NCBI GenBank assembly: GCA_028751875.1
Contig: CM054144.1
Coordinates: 26,702,280 to 26,766,279, forward strand
Length of the DNA: 64,000 nt
Direction of reading: 5' to 3'
Source of the DNA: Rapana venosa
Lineage: Eukaryota; Mollusca; Gastropoda; Neogastropoda; Muricidae
Part shown: in pieces, positions 21,150 to 35,446 of the stretch
Layout of the letters: the number at the start of each line of letters is the position of its first letter
Position numbering within the stretch: position 1 is the stretch's first letter
Notes under the pieces: model-generated
What the model saw: only the letters and a program-made list of their open reading frames with translations
Databases searched by the model: none
What the model was told of the DNA's origin: nothing
Position numbers and translations under genes: made by a program

Positions 21150-21480
21150 TATTTATTTAATTTATTCTTTTATTCCGAGGATAATGGAATAAGCACTCAT
21201 GTGCTTTTTCAACCAGGCCCCCTTTGATGCTCTTTGAGCCGTCATTACAATTTACTTTATTTATTTATTCTTTTATATGAAGATAATGGAATAAGCCTCA
21301 TATGCTTTTTTACATCCAGTCCCCGTGTGTATGCGGTTTTGTAAATTTTGTCATCTGTTCCCACCGGCACACAATGGCCTACTCTTTCGAAAAGCGGAAC
21401 AGGATTTAACGTGTGCGCAAGATGTTCTGCGTGCGTTCGCACACGGGGCCCCGGTTTATAGTCTCATCCGAAGGACTTTT
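21150..21480 (-). repeat. Two overlapping tRNA-SINE 3' parts, copy A
   Basis: The reverse complement shows the core and body at 21300-21475, a tail at about 21265-21300, and a second independent SINE tail at 21160-21220. The second tail indicates one SINE inserted next to, or recombined with, another. Copy B: about 37478-37802. Confidence 0.75.
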
Positions 21481-21841
21481 CAATGTCTCTGTCACTGTCC
21501 GCATGTATGTTGTGCTAATGCATATGCATAGCTATCTTGCAGTTTAATTTTAAATGACATTAAAAGGGCTTTCCCCTCCAAAGAGTAAATGTCTCACCAG
21601 CGTAACAACTGTACATGTTGATATTGGCTGTTCTATGACGGAAAATGAAATCGATACGCTTGCAAATGTCGTTCTGTTGTATGCAGATAATTCAGATGTA
21701 GACTGACTCATTATCGAGCTTACAAAACTTCACTAGACGACCTTCAGAATACTGTAATATATAAAACTAACAGCAAACACTCCGAAAACAAAACTAAAGT
21801 TATTGTATTTTCTAGGGTGGAAAAGTGCGAAATGTCCCACA

Positions 21842-21891
21842 CTTCCATGCCGTCATCATATCTCATCATCATCTATAGCATCATCATCATC

Positions 21892-21923
<32 letters not shown>

Positions 21924-21985
21924 ACACCACCAAACACCACCAACCACCACCACCAACCTTACCACCGTTACCACCACCAGCATGA
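21842..21985. repeat. CAT/CAC triplet repeat, copy A
   Basis: (CAT)n up to 21922 then (ACC)n-rich sequence. Open frames of poly-Ile/Ser/His over it are artefacts. Copy B: about 38160-38300. Confidence 0.85.
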
Positions 21986-22404
21986 CCAACATTGTGCCAT
22001 TACACAAATTATTTAAAAATGCATCGGACACTGACACCAGCAGAAGCAACAGAACAGCAATAAAGGAGCAGAGTACAGAACCCACTGCAGAAGAAGCGAC
22101 AACGGTGATAGAAACAAACAAATATATAGGCCACAATTCAAGTCACCAACGTATTAAAACGTGACAAGAAAATCAATATCAGCTGATATGAACTTACCAA
22201 CTTACCACTACAACTCACAGCAATAACACCAATAGTTATCATTTTGTGTGTACTTGAAGACTGATTTTTCTGATACTAAGTGGTATATTATACATTCGAA
22301 ACAACAAAACTCATTCAAAACAATCAATACTATTTTGTCAGTTTACAAGTCTTTGTCTGGCCTGAACAGATAAACAAGAAATGAACAATCACAATCGTAC
22401 TCAC

Positions 22405-22447
22405 CATATCTACCCCAGGCACTGCCCACGTCCTTCGTTGAAGAGGT
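22405..22447 (-). CDS. Candidate small upstream exon of the Gly/Trp-rich gene, copy A
   Basis: A 43-nt block on the - strand lies between an acceptor (aatgtcttcag|a) and a strong donor (g|gtgagt). It reads TSSTKDVGSAWGRY plus one base (phase 0 in, phase 1 out). Joined to the exon at 20457-20951 the split codon becomes Gly and the protein continues AWGRYGGTPHSYNRAGW, with uniform composition across the junction. I did not find the exon carrying a start codon or signal peptide further right. Copy B (38726-38765) has a 40-nt version with a different first half but the same AWGRYG end. Confidence 0.45.
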
Positions 22448-22569
22448 CTGAAGACATTGGAACAGTTCGTTAGTGTGTGTACAGATTATCTTCCTACATT
22501 TCTTTCTCTCTTTGAAAACAGTTATAACATTTGCAACACGTGTGTACAATATGAACACAGAAACAAGCT

Positions 22570-22947
22570 TATATTCGCACGCACGCACGCACTGCACGAT
22601 CACGCACGCACGCAGCGCACGAACACACACAATACAACACACACACACACATACACACACACACACACACAAACACACGAACCCCACGCATGCATGCACG
22701 CACACACAACACAGCCAAAGCACCACGCACACACACACACCGGCACACATCTAATGTCACTGTTCTATGGGAGTCGATAAAAGAACACACACACACACAC
22801 ACACACACACACCACACACACAAACAAACCCCACCCACAAACCCCACGAAGTCTGCGAATTAAAAGAGTACCTGAATACAGGCACATACATGTATGTACA
22901 TAATTATTGCTCACCTTCACTCGTAAACATAGAGAGAGAGAGAAGAG

Positions 22948-23023
<76 letters not shown>

Positions 23024-23050
23024 AGAGAGAGAAAAGAGAGCGCGCATTGA
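22570..23050. repeat. CA, CACG and GA microsatellite block, copy A
   Basis: (CACG)/(CA)n at 22578-22745, (CA)n at 22783-22820 and an interrupted (GA)n at 22930-23040. Copy B: about 38890-39360. Confidence 0.85.
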
Positions 23051-23099
23051 TATGACAAGATAGAAAAAGACTAACAAACAAAATGACCAAAGATCAAAC

Positions 23100-24850
23100 A
23101 GACTGATAGAAAGCCGCAGCAGCAGCAGCAGCAACAACACAACAACAACAACAACAACACAACACCAAAACCAAACACTCACAGCAACAATAATGGAACA
23201 GGAAAAAGAAAATGACATCACCACCACCACCATACGCAACAAACAAAAAGGACATATACCATGAACGAAAAAAAACAACCCAATCAAAAACGAAAAAAAT
23301 ACTCAGAACCTGCCAGGCATAGCGCAGTTCATTCAGACACACCCAAGAGCCATGCCACTGACTGCCGTGCATGATGGAGGTTTTAGCGTTCCCCCCCTTC
23401 ACGACAGGGGAAACAAAACATGGGAGTTCGTCTGAGTGATGGCACACCTCATGTTTTCAAGTTTTATAACACTGAGACAACTTGCAGCTCTGGACTCACG
23501 ACAGTACCCACACACACATACTACACACACACCCAACGCGCCGCGCGCGCGCTCTTCTTGTGTGTGTGTGTGTGTGTGATGTGTGTGTGCAGTTTCTGAG
23601 GACTTTTTGTGGAGGCCCACCCTAACAAGAATTGCTTGTCAACTAAGCAAAAAGTGTCAAGTCAGCTTCTATCCCCTTTGCCTCTTTCTCATCGTTCATG
23701 TGCTGTTTGATCTGCTCGCCTACGCTTTTGCCCCTTGGCCGGCTATCCCCTTTGCTCCGCCCCTCTACCTTTCCAAGCTACAGTCTATGACCCCCCCCCC
23801 CCCCCCTCCACCCCTCTGTGACATGGTGTTTGCCTGCTTTGACATGAGCCTACATGAGGCAGTTGGTGTACCCCCTCTACCCCAGCCTTTGGTTCATAGA
23901 CCGAGCTGAAGTTTGCAGGTAGCTTGTTTGTCTGAAAATGAAAATAGCACTCTTTTAGGTTTGTGCGTTAAAAAACACACAATCAAAGCATACCAAAAAC
24001 GCAGTCAACGAAAACCACCCGAATCTACTCAAAGGCAAACCAACCGCAAAAAAACCTAAACAAAACAAGCAAAAACACCAAAACAAACAAAACAAAACAA
24101 AACCTCCAACCAACCAAACAAAAACAAAACGAACCTCCAAAAACAACCAACAAAACAAAAATAAAAACCAAAACAAACAAAGCAAAACAAAACGACTCTA
24201 AGAAAAAAAGCAAACAACAAAATTCAAAACAACCGAAACTAAAACAAAAAACAAACAAAAGGAAAACAAAAAACCCCCAAAAACCAAAGCAACAAACCAA
24301 GAGAGAGAGAGAGAGAGAGAAAGAGAAGAGAGAGAGAGATGAGAGAGAGAGAAGCACAAAAAATGAAGTTGTATCCTCTTGTTTACTTTAGAAATGTTAA
24401 AAAGTATATGTAATGTATTTAAGTGCTCATCAACAGTAAGGTTAACATGGACTATATTCTCTTGGTTGAAAACCAAACGAAACCACAAAAAAAAAAACCA
24501 ACAAACAAAAACAAAAAACAAAAAAAACTAAAAACAAACCAACTAAACCCGCCCCAATTCCCATGTTCTTGGCATTTTTGCACACCATGGAGTAAATAAA
24601 ACACAAATTAGCTGAATCAAGACATCACAAATACCTTTTTTACTAATTATTTTGTATTGGGGAGGTCGCTTGAAGCGATTATATTTCCCAGATCTAAGAG
24701 TATTTGCAAACTGGCCATCTCTTTTATTGTGGTTTTATTTGTCTGACAAAGAAAAACTTGGGGCTGTAAACTGATAAAAAAGCAACAACTTATTTCAACG
24801 TTCTGTAGAAGCTGGTGAGATTAATACATCCCTTAAAGATCAAGCTGACA
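23100..24850. other. CAA/AAC-rich and A-rich sequence, copy A
   Basis: (CAG)/(CAA)n at 23115-23165, a GCGC patch at 23537-23551, a poly-C at 23790-23808, long A/C-only stretches at 24040-24300 and 24470-24540, and GA repeat at 24300-24350. No gene recognised. Copy B: about 39415-41170. Confidence 0.55.
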
Positions 24851-25352
24851 AAAAATGCAGAGAACAGAAGAAAGGGTAAAAATGACATCACATAGAGACA
24901 TTGATCAGCTACAAACATTGATTCAGGCACGAGTGTATCTCATGGATGGCACAATCATCAGCAAGTTCTCCTTAAGGCTGAGGACAATCTGGGACAACAA
25001 TGGCATCAGCTACACAGTAAGAAGTAGTATGAGCACGCTCTATTGGTGTCCTTCGAAACAGATATCCTTCAAAAATTCGTGTACACCAAAAACGCTTTTC
25101 ACCGTCCCAGACAACAACAAAAACCAAACTATTCGAGCTCTGTACTTTTTTAGGTCTTCTTGAAATATTAACTTTTAATGAGGGTTCTCCAGGCCCTTCC
25201 TCGTTGAGTTTGACTGCACGAAAGTAAAGTTCTGCTCTCTTTACAGGGAAGTTTGCAGATGATTGGCGACCTACCACACACATTATGATTATGTCCAGAG
25301 CAGCAGCCCAACAGATGAACCATGGTGACCCAAAAGCAGCACAAAGGAACAA
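24851..25352. other. Right end of the duplicated unit, copy A, unidentified
   Basis: A mixed-composition, non-repetitive stretch. On the + strand a frame following an acceptor-like 'ctctttacag' near 25244 reads GKFADDWRP, then HIMIMSRAAAQQMNHGDP, and runs across the junction into copy B. On the - strand a frame is open from 25556 to 24972. Neither matches a family I can name. The copy B counterpart (41170-41631) is much noisier and neither frame survives there. Confidence 0.4.
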
Positions 25353-27858
25353 ACAAATCCGGGGGGAGTCTGCAGACCACGTCCTCCGGCCCTCTGCCGA
25401 TCCTCCAGAAAACCCAGGGGTCAGAAACTGAATCCTCTCTGCATGGCGGCCAGAAACGTACTGACCAGAATCGACCCCAAACTGGATCAAACGAGCTTCT
25501 TTGGACAATCCATCTCGTTTGCTTCTCCACTGGGTATCTGGTCCCAATAACCACAATTTTTATCGACGTTTTCAGCATCCCAGAGTACTTGTTTGGTATG
25601 AGGAAAGAATCGGCTGGCTACCTTCCTGTAGAGGTGGTATCAGTTTGACTGATGACGCTTTCTGAGGTGCCGTGCAGAATTGTGGAGGTTGGGTTGAGGG
25701 TGTGGTCGTTCTTGTTTGGTTCTGTGTGGGACGTAAGGTCGTGCGGGTTTGGCTTCCAGTATGGTGGCCAGAGTGTCTGTTTCATGACGGTAATTGTTGT
25801 GGAAAAAGGGTGGCTGTCCCCGCGTTTGGTGCTGAACACATGTACACATATCCTACACAGGCATGAATCCGCAGATAAATACGCAGTCATACTATGCATG
25901 CATATACCACAAGCACACACACACCAACACGCGCGCGCGCTCGCTCGCATGCAAGCACGCACGCACGCAACGCACGCACAACACAAACATTGTTGGGTCA
26001 TCAAAAGTATTAAGATACTACTCTTTTCATGAAACTTTTTTTTTGGTTGAACGAATTGTGGTTAGTGTGTCCTTCTATTATAAAACAGTTCAGATACTTT
26101 TTTTCAAGCATTGTAAGTCCCCAAAACAGCCTTCTATAACTTATAACCTTGCTCCCTTCTTTTTCGTCTTCCTTTTGTTGCTGAAAATGCTTTGTTGTAG
26201 TTAAAACATTTTCTGTTGCCTTAATGCGGTTAATCAATCTTTCACTGTCTTTTCTTTTCCCACGTCTCGTCTGTCTGTCTGCTTCTATTCTCTTTCTTTT
26301 CTCTCTTGTACCTGGCCTCAACCTATCTGTCCTGTCCTGCTTGTCTGTCACTACTCCCCTCCCCCCCCCCCTCTTCTTCTCTCTACCATTTCCTCATTTC
26401 GCTTCATAATGTACACAGCAAAGCTTTTCTTTTGATCTTTGTCTCGTTTTCTGGATTTTTTGTTGTTGCAAATAAAGTCTTTTCTGTAAGGCAGAATAGG
26501 TAGAGGTCTCCTTTTAACTATGACTGGATGATCCTGACTGAACTCACATTAACTGTCATCTCCCCACAATTAAAAAAAATAGTGCATATTACAAAAAAAT
26601 CCCGACTGTAAGGTATGTAAGAACTGCAGTCTATACACCATACCATACTGTGGAAATGGCGCTGTTTTGCCCCTGCTGACGTCTGTGGAAGCCTTGGACG
26701 TGGGGGGAATTTGGAGGGGGGGACTTGAAAACGCAGATGACCCTTGTCTTGCCACCACTGTGCACTGACCCCTGGGTGGTGTCTGCAGGAAGTTCTGTGC
26801 CGATGACCACAGGTCACCACTGACCAGACGGACGGGGCATCAGCAGGTGCCATACAAATGGCAATCAGAGTGGATGATATTGATGTCATTTCAAGTCGGT
26901 CAAAATACCCATTAATCATCCCATGAAGGCAATGGTTAATCCCAATCCGAGACAGGCCTCTAATTGATACGAATCATGATTTATAATGTTTATAACCTTT
27001 TAAAGTTGGGTACGTGGATAGACACATAAGGTTCTTTTTTTGCAAAATTGTATTCATTGACTTTGGGAAACTAACGATTCTTTGAGTTTAAAATGGCATT
27101 CCAGTCTTCTGGATTAAATTTTTTTTTTTTTAGCAAGGACTCTTTTCTGACTTCTATCACTGGGATGAAATTATAAACCATGGTCCCGTGTGCGAACGGA
27201 CGCAGAACATTTTGCACACATGTTAAAACCAACTCCACCTTTCGGAAGAGTAGGCAAATGATTCCTGGCTGGAACGGATGACAACATTTACAAACTGCAT
27301 GCACAAAGGGACTAGATGTAAAAAAAAAGTACATGACTACTTATTCCTTAATACTCAAAATAAAAGAAAACGAAAATAAATAAACAAATATCGCTGTTTC
27401 CACTTTGGCCTTGTGCAGTTTTGTGTTGCTTTTTTTGGTCGTCGGTATTTGTCTATCATTCGCGTTTTGAGCTTTGTGTCTTGTCAGATTCCTCTCATCG
27501 TGTTGTAAACCTTGCAACACACGTGAAAACTGCTATGGTCCACACCTTGACGACATGGTTCTTTAGAAGACACATAGAGGCCTGCACCAGCCCCAAAACT
27601 TACACTCCTACGAGGGCTACTCATCACACGCACCACCTGGCAGCATCTTCATGCTCTCATAGAACATAACCGTTTAATGAACAATCATCGTTTTTGTATA
27701 CACCTCATTTCTTTGCAGCAGGCTCGGAAGACAGGATTATTCAACCGTGTGCACAGAAACAACTTAACGCATGCAGCATGCACACAGACAGACAGCACAG
27801 AACAGACACAGACAGACAGACAGACAAGACAACAGACAGACAGACAGACCGACACACA

Positions 27859-27899
<41 letters not shown>

Positions 27900-29139
27900 C
27901 CGTCTACACGACAGTCGATCATACCCCCCGCCCCCCCCCCCCAAAAAAAAAAAAGAAAAACCAAGAAAAAAAAAAGAACAACCCCCCCCCCCCTCAAACA
28001 ACACAACCACAACAACAAACACCGACAAAACAAACAAACAAACTTAACAAACCAAAAAACGAAACGAAATAACAAACAAACAAACAAAACAATCGCAAGG
28101 ATTCACATTCATTTTTGTTTCAGTGCTAGATCCAATGTATCACTCTTCGTTCCCTGCTACCTAACACAATACTGACCATTTCTCCCGTAGGGAAATCTGT
28201 TGCTGTGGCTGCCAGTAGGGATCCTCTGCCAGAGAGCCACAGCCAGTGGCCCTGTCTCTGCAGCCGCCCGTAGCAATGAAGTTTCAGCTCCCAGAATTTG
28301 TACTGGTCTTCTTCATTCCTCTGTTCCTTTCAAACACAGTCAAGCCATGTTACGCACACACATACACACACGCATGAATGCGCGGAAGCGCGTGCGCACA
28401 GACACACACGCACACACACACGCATGCATGCATGCACACGCACGCAAGCGCGCGGACACACACATACACATACACACACACGCGCAAGCACGCACGCACG
28501 CGCGCAAACATAAAACACGTACACGGTTGCCCATTCCTTCACGCAACGCACAACAATACACACTCATTAACACCACTACTGACACACAGACAGACCACAT
28601 ACACACAGCACGCACGCACAGTCATACATTTTTTCCCTAAACCCGCAACCCGCCAACCTGTCCACCTCCTAGAATGATAAACCAACCTAATGATAAGCAA
28701 ATAAGAAAATGAATAGATACATAAATACATCAATGAATAAGTTAATGACCAACCTACCAACCAACCAACCAAACAAGACAATCACCTACCACAGTAACTA
28801 AGTAAACTAATCAACCAAACAACTAACTAGCCTGCTAACTAACTAACTAACTACTAACCGAATCAATGAATGATTGAATTAAATCAAAAAAAGAATCCAC
28901 AATCTGGAACTAAAGCTTACCTACTTTGCACGCAGAACACAACAAACACAGCACACACAGGAACACGCTCCAATAGTCGACATGCATCCTGACATGTAGA
29001 ATATTCCTTGTCTGCTCTGATCGAGCTTCATGGGGGGTAGCCAGCCTGTCACCCAGTGTCTCCTGTCTCCGCCACTGTCGGCCTGTTTGCCGTTATTGCC
29101 TATATAACCCTGTCCCTGTAGCCACTGCATAATAATTGT

Positions 29140-29176
<37 letters not shown>

Positions 29177-29189
29177 AGAGAGAGAGAGA

Positions 29190-29224
<35 letters not shown>

Positions 29225-32200
29225 GAACTATTTTGTTTTTTGGAGGTGGTAGGCGTAGTTATTATTAAGCCAACTTTGGTCTTACCATACAACCAAATTA
29301 AATACTATGGGATAATTTTGCTTTGGCAATTTTGATAATTTTTGTCGCAGCAGCCGCAGCGTAGCAGTAGCACAAGCAGCAGTAGATGCAGCAGCAGCAG
29401 CAGCAGCAGCAATTTCCGCCTGCAACTACACCCATCAAAATCTTTCAGGGGGCTCTAGGTCTATAGACAGGCGACAGGTGAATGTAAAGACAGCTATCAA
29501 CATTAACAGCCCTTGTACTATTACAGCATGGCGGAAATCGTAACGTACTCATCAATTCATCATCACCACCACCACCACCAGCTTCCCACCACTATTTCCA
29601 CCCACAACCACCACCATCTCCTCTTCCTCCTCCGCCTCCATCATAAACAACAACAGTAACAGCAGCAGCAAATGTGTAGAGAGGAGTGGGGGTTGGGGTG
29701 GGAAGGAATAACAAGAACGTATGCTAACAGTCCCTCTGGATGAGGACTGATTAGTAAAGCTACTGCAAGAAAGCGTAAATTCAGTTTATACGGCATGAAA
29801 TGGCTGAGGGCGGCGGGTGTTTAAAAGTCCTATACACTATGCGGGAAAACAGACACTGGCTAGTGAACAGTTTTGCCGCTTCGGGAATTCCTTAAACTTT
29901 TGATTGTGTGACAGATCCCATATCCTGACGCGCTACCTTTTTGTACTTGTGTCGTGTGTGTGTGTGCGTGTGCGCGCACGCGCGTGCGCGCGTGCGTGTG
30001 TGTGTGCGCGCTTGCTTGCTTGTTTGCTTATTTTATATTTATGTACTTTTTATTTTATTCTTTTATTTCGAGGATAATTCACTAAGCCACTCATGGCTTT
30101 TTTTTTTAAAAAACATCCAGTCCCCGTTGAATGCAGTTTGTAAATTTTGGTCCATCCATTCCCACCGGCACACACATATCTTCCCGAAAAGTGGAACGGT
30201 TTAATCGTGTCCGCAAGAGTTCTGCGTGCTTTGGCATACGGACACTCGGTTTATAGTCTCATCCGAAGGAAGTGTGTGTGTGTGTTGTGTGTGTGTGAGT
30301 GTGTGTGCGTGCGTGGCGTGCGTGCGTGTCTGTGTGTGTGTGTTTGTTGTTGTGCTTATGTTGTTGTATCTGTGTGCGTGCAGAAAAGAAACAGTAATCA
30401 AATAAAGGCAGCTATTGTTTAAAAAAAAACATCAAACAACTTAAAATAAAAAAAAAAAAAAAAAACAACTAAAACAACCAAAAGAAAACCAAAATGTAAG
30501 AGACTGCGTCGTGTTTTTTTATGCACCGTGAATCTTCAGCTATATAACAACTGTACAATTCTTTCCGTGACCTCTGTATCTTAAGCACAGACAAAAGAAT
30601 AATACAAGGGGGTGTGGGGTGGGGGAGTGGGGGTAACGGTAGACAGGGGTTGACAAAAGTGGGAAATAGAAGAGAGGAAGACAAAAAATAATCTCTACAC
30701 AGTAAAATAGGAATGAACAGACCGACCAGTCTCTCTGTGTATCATTTGTAGATTTTCCTTTCTCCCCTTCTGTATAAAACGATGTCTGCTGCATCATCAT
30801 CTTTGGAGGACACACAGACACAGACACCAGACACACACACAACACACACCCACACACACAGACACACACACAACACACACACACACTACACACACACACA
30901 CACACACAGCACACAGGGGAACGGGATATCCTGGTGTTAGCGTGATGCATTCGTGATCTGCTGACGACCGGGTTCGAATCACGTTCAAGAAGATTTTTCC
31001 TCTGGAGTTAACATCAGTGCCGACTCCACTCTCCCCCAAAAGTCCTTCGGATTAGACTTTAAACCGAGGCCCCGTGTGCGCACCACTAAAACATCTTGCG
31101 CACACATAAAACCTATCCCTCATTTTCGGATAATAGGCTATTGTGTGCCTTGGCAAACGGATGACAAAATTTACAAAACAACATACACACGGGACCTGGA
31201 TAAAAAGCACATAGTGATTATCCATTATCCTCGCTATAAAATATAAATGCGCGCGCAACACAACACACACACAACCACACACACACACGCACGCAACGCA
31301 CAGCACGCAACGCACGCACGCACGCATCGCCCGCACGCACGCACACACTGTCCCTTCTATAATTATGTAATAAAAACGCACACACACCTGAAAAGTTGCC
31401 CTTTCTTATATGTATTACTGAAGAAAACGAGAACATATCACTGTTTTGTCAAGCTCAACAACAGATGTGACAGTTGTGTTTGTGTTCTGATCGTAATTAG
31501 ACGGCAAAATCCATCTGCCATCATTTGGCTTCTGTTGCTGTTTTTGTTGTGTTTATTGCTGTGCCTTTGTTATTATTGTTGTGCTTGGTATGTTTTGATG
31601 AGGATTAAGGATGAGATGATGATGATATGAAGTTTTAAGAAAATTAATCAGCTAAGGATGCCTCACAGTTCGTGTCTTCTGGATCTACACGAGCATTTAG
31701 GCCCATTACCGCACATTAAGAATTGTTATGCTTTAAAATGTGATATCAAGATTGGCTCCAGCCACGACTACTCCTTAGCATAAACAATAATTATCACTCC
31801 TTTTAAAAGAGCACCCCCTTTAAGTAAAGAAGAGAAAAAATTATCAGAAGTGGTGTATGGCTGCCTAGATTATTGCAAGGTACTTGAAAAGTTGCATGCT
31901 CACAAATTTCTCACATCCAGTTTATAAAATTACGGTCTAACCGGTGATTTTCTAGGTGTGATGATTAAAAGTGGGTGTTACTTTGGGCCACCGAACACGA
32001 AACAACAACAACAACACCATGACAAACAACAATCCCAATACGTGTACTTACTTGCTCTGTCCTTCACCCAATTTCTTTTGTAGTAACGAACTAACTGCCT
32101 CCAGAAACAGTCTACTGTGTGACTGAGTCTTTCGTTTTTCTACAATGGCGGCAGAAGTCTGTGACAAAAACAAGGTTTGTACCTCCAATACTAAGCCATA

Positions 32201-34167
32201 AAAATAGCCTTCATTTAACTTTCACCAAGGACTAGAATACCTACAACAAAAGTAGCAGCAACTTTTATACGATGTCAGTTCATACACAGAAAATGAAATC
32301 ATAATAAACCTACATAAACAAGGATTAAATCTGCCCAAAACAGTCACAGTAATTTTGCAAAGTTAGGGTTTTCTCTAAAAAGATCAGAAAAAAAAAGAAA
32401 CAGAACTGATACACACTTCGTTTAAAATAAAAGTACAAGGCTGAAAAAAAAATGCAGCACTTGAATCCTAACGGCAAAAAAACCTATACAGCGATCAAAT
32501 GCAATAATGACAATTCAAGATGGATGCAGTGTAGATCACTACAAAGACTGTACAAGAACTGAATGTATGGCACCAGGCATATCTGAAACGACGATCACAA
32601 AAAAAAAGCTCGTGAAAATATCCACAAACCATTCTGCCCCCGCAAGTCTCTTTATGGTTATACGTTTCAACTCCGCAGTTCCAGAGCTGTTCGTGTGTGG
32701 TTCAAGGCTTACAGATATTGTGTGGTCACTTTCGCTGCTTATTTCTGAAACAGATATGTATCTCATACAAATATATTACGTGCAAGCTCGTGTGTCACAT
32801 GCAGACACACAAAGCGCGCACGCATCAAGCGCGCGCCACGCACGCACACACACAACACACATACACACACACACACACACCCACACAGTCACACACACAC
32901 ACCAGTACCAATGCATGCACAGACACAGACACAGACACACACACACACGCCTCCAGTACGGCCTGCATGCACACACAGACAGACACACACAACACACAAT
33001 CGTCAGCGCATTTCGTTTTTAGTGAGGTCAGTCACACACTGCTAAATAACACATTGATATCAACAAAGTAACGACAATGTAAGTTCAGAACGTCTGAAAA
33101 AGATTAAAACTACTGAAAGAAGACTAGATGACGCTACATTAAATTACGATATAGGCCCAGAAATGGGATGGATACCCTAAATGGGGCGTTTAAGAAGTAA
33201 AGTTTAGACAACTCTGGAGACAGGACAGCCTGAAGGCTAAGTCGGGACTTTAGTGATTGAACGGCCCGGTTTTGAAACGCTACAGAGACGCCAGTTCAAA
33301 GGATTTTCCCCCGGAGTTAACTCATTCTGACTTTCCATACTTCGAATCCCCCGAAAGTCCTTCCGGTGAGAGTATAAACAGAGGCCACCGTGTGCAAGCA
33401 CGAGCTTATAACACACCGTCACAAAGTCCTTCGGATGAGACTAACAACCGAGGCCCCGTGTGCTAACGCACGCAGAAATCTGCGCACACGTATTTAAAAA
33501 CCTGTTCCGCTTTTCGTACGAGTAGGCCCTTGTGTCCGGTGGTAACAGATGACAGAAATGTACAAAAACGCATACAGCACATGGACCGGAAGTAAAAAAG
33601 CCCATAGTGCTTATTCCTTTATCCTCATATAAAAGAATAAAAAAATAATAGCGTAGCAATAAATCGGAAAATCTTCCGCAGTGATGTACATTCAGAGTCA
33701 AACAACAACAGCAGCGACGCACGCAGACATCTTAGCCAGAGCGACGTTAAAACCCCTCCCGCTGATCCAGAATACCTTCATTGCGACCAGTAGGAAAGGA
33801 TGATAAAAATCAAAGAAAAAAACCAAAACCCAAACCCCTCCTCCCACCGATATGGCACACTGGCGTCACGTATAGACATCACCCCCAGGTCGGATGCGGC
33901 TATCTTGATGGTGGGCAACTCCCCCCAACCCCCCAAAAACAAACAAATCCAAACCAACAACAAAAAACACAACAAAACAACCCCCACCACCAAAAAAAAC
34001 CCAAACAAAAAAGCAACCCGATCGTATATGAAAAATCTCACATTGGTAAACACCGGAGCTCGAGCCCAGAAAGGACAAAAAAAAGAAATCGGTATTGTCT
34101 TCATTTCTGCCCGCACACCTCTGACAACAAACAAACTGTCCTTTCCCACTGCTAAATTACTACTTAC

Positions 34168-34242
34168 TGCCGTGGTGGTAGCCACCGGTATTGGCGTGTG
34201 GTGGTCGGTTGCCAGTCTGCTGGTGACCTCCTCCTGCAGTTC
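34168..34242 (-). CDS. Candidate Gly/His/Asn-rich exon, copy B (phase 1-1)
   Basis: Base-for-base counterpart of the 17844-17918 exon, with the same acceptor and gtaagt donor. It remains open in the same phase even though a neighbouring poly-A run differs by five bases between copies. Confidence 0.45.
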
Positions 34243-35446
34243 CTGCAATCAAGTGACCCATCATCACCATAACTGTCATCACACCGGGTATATCATCTGT
34301 CCATCTGTCTGTCTGTCTGTTCACACGTCCACCCATCACCCTGCCCGCTTACTTGCCTGTGAAGCGCTTTGGCTGGTTTGCTTCACAAGATTCAGTGCTA
34401 TATAAATTCCATATTATTTTATTATATTTTGTATGTTTTTTTTGTCTGTCTGTCTGTCTCTCCATTTTTATAACTAGTGGTACTCGTCAACAATATACAG
34501 AGAGGCATTGAATCAATGGAAATGAGGTTTTTTTTTTCTGTCAGTTTTTTAGTAATCAAGATTGTCTAAAACCATTGGAGATGGGAGATATCTCTCTCTC
34601 TCCTCTCTCTCTCCATCTCTCGTCTCTCTCTCTCCTCTTACTCTCTCCTCTCTCTCTCTCTCTCTCCGTCTATCTCTCATCACTCTCCTCTCTCTCTCTC
34701 TCATCTCTCCTAATATAGATATATATAGATATACCGATTTAACAGCCATTCTGATACCCTTTTTCCAGAAAATGCAAAATTCACAGGGCAACTAAAATGT
34801 ATCAAAGTCTAACAGACACACCACCAACACAAAAACTAACGCATCAGCCCCAAAAAACCACAAACACGCAACTTTCACGTAATAAAATCACTCAAACTTT
34901 TACTAGTAATACTGAAGAAAAAAACCCAACCCTCCCACACCAAAACCCATTGAAAGTGCAGACCCACCGTCCGCGGCATCCTCCAGACGAGCCACGAGAA
35001 CCCTCCACATCCTCCAACTGCCCCTGCCCTTACACCCGCTGTACCTCAGCAGTCCTCCCGAGCTTTCGCAGGCGTTACCCTTGTCCACCAGATCCTCTGA
35101 CGATACCCCCAACCGTTCTTTGCGTCTGCCATGCAGGGTCCTTGTGAGTGCTGCCTCCAATGGGTGCCTGTGTTTGGGAACCACAGGTCTTTGGGAACTG
35201 CGCATCGGCTTGGTGTTAGTCTTGTGCACCCCTTCTTGTGTTATTGTTGTTTGTTGTTGTTTGGTTGGGTCTCGGGATAAACAGAGAGAGTGCTGTCCGA
35301 TGTTGTTATTGTGTTGTTGTGGTTGCCTGTTCCAGGTATTACCTCCATTGCGGTTAACCTGTGTTGCTGCCGGACCTTGTGGGTTGAACCCGGGATCTAT
35401 GGAGATCTGGTGCCAGCAAGGGTTTTTGAATATGTTATTGTTTTTG

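Larger units (their letters stand above)
9016..25352. repeat. Tandem duplication, copy A (16,337 bp)
   Basis: The sequence from 9016 recurs from 25353 onward in the same orientation. Landmarks keep an offset of 16,337 at the left end, drifting to about 16,313-16,336 further in because of indels. Long stretches such as 9281-9667 versus 25618-26004 are identical. Differences are mostly 1-15-bp indels in homopolymers and short repeats and a few disturbed patches (for example 18560-18660, 19450-19560, 21530-21590). The unit ends where copy B begins, so the two copies are head-to-tail. Confidence 0.95.

Noticed and set aside
24855..25163. + strand open frame with possible donor at the end of copy A
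   Set aside because: No recognisable family, no clear acceptor, and the copy B counterpart is disrupted.
25245..25430. CD225/dispanin-like resemblance of a + strand frame (QQMNHGDPKAAQRN)
   Set aside because: Only a short loop-like similarity. No hydrophobic segment follows, and the frame ends in a stop soon after.
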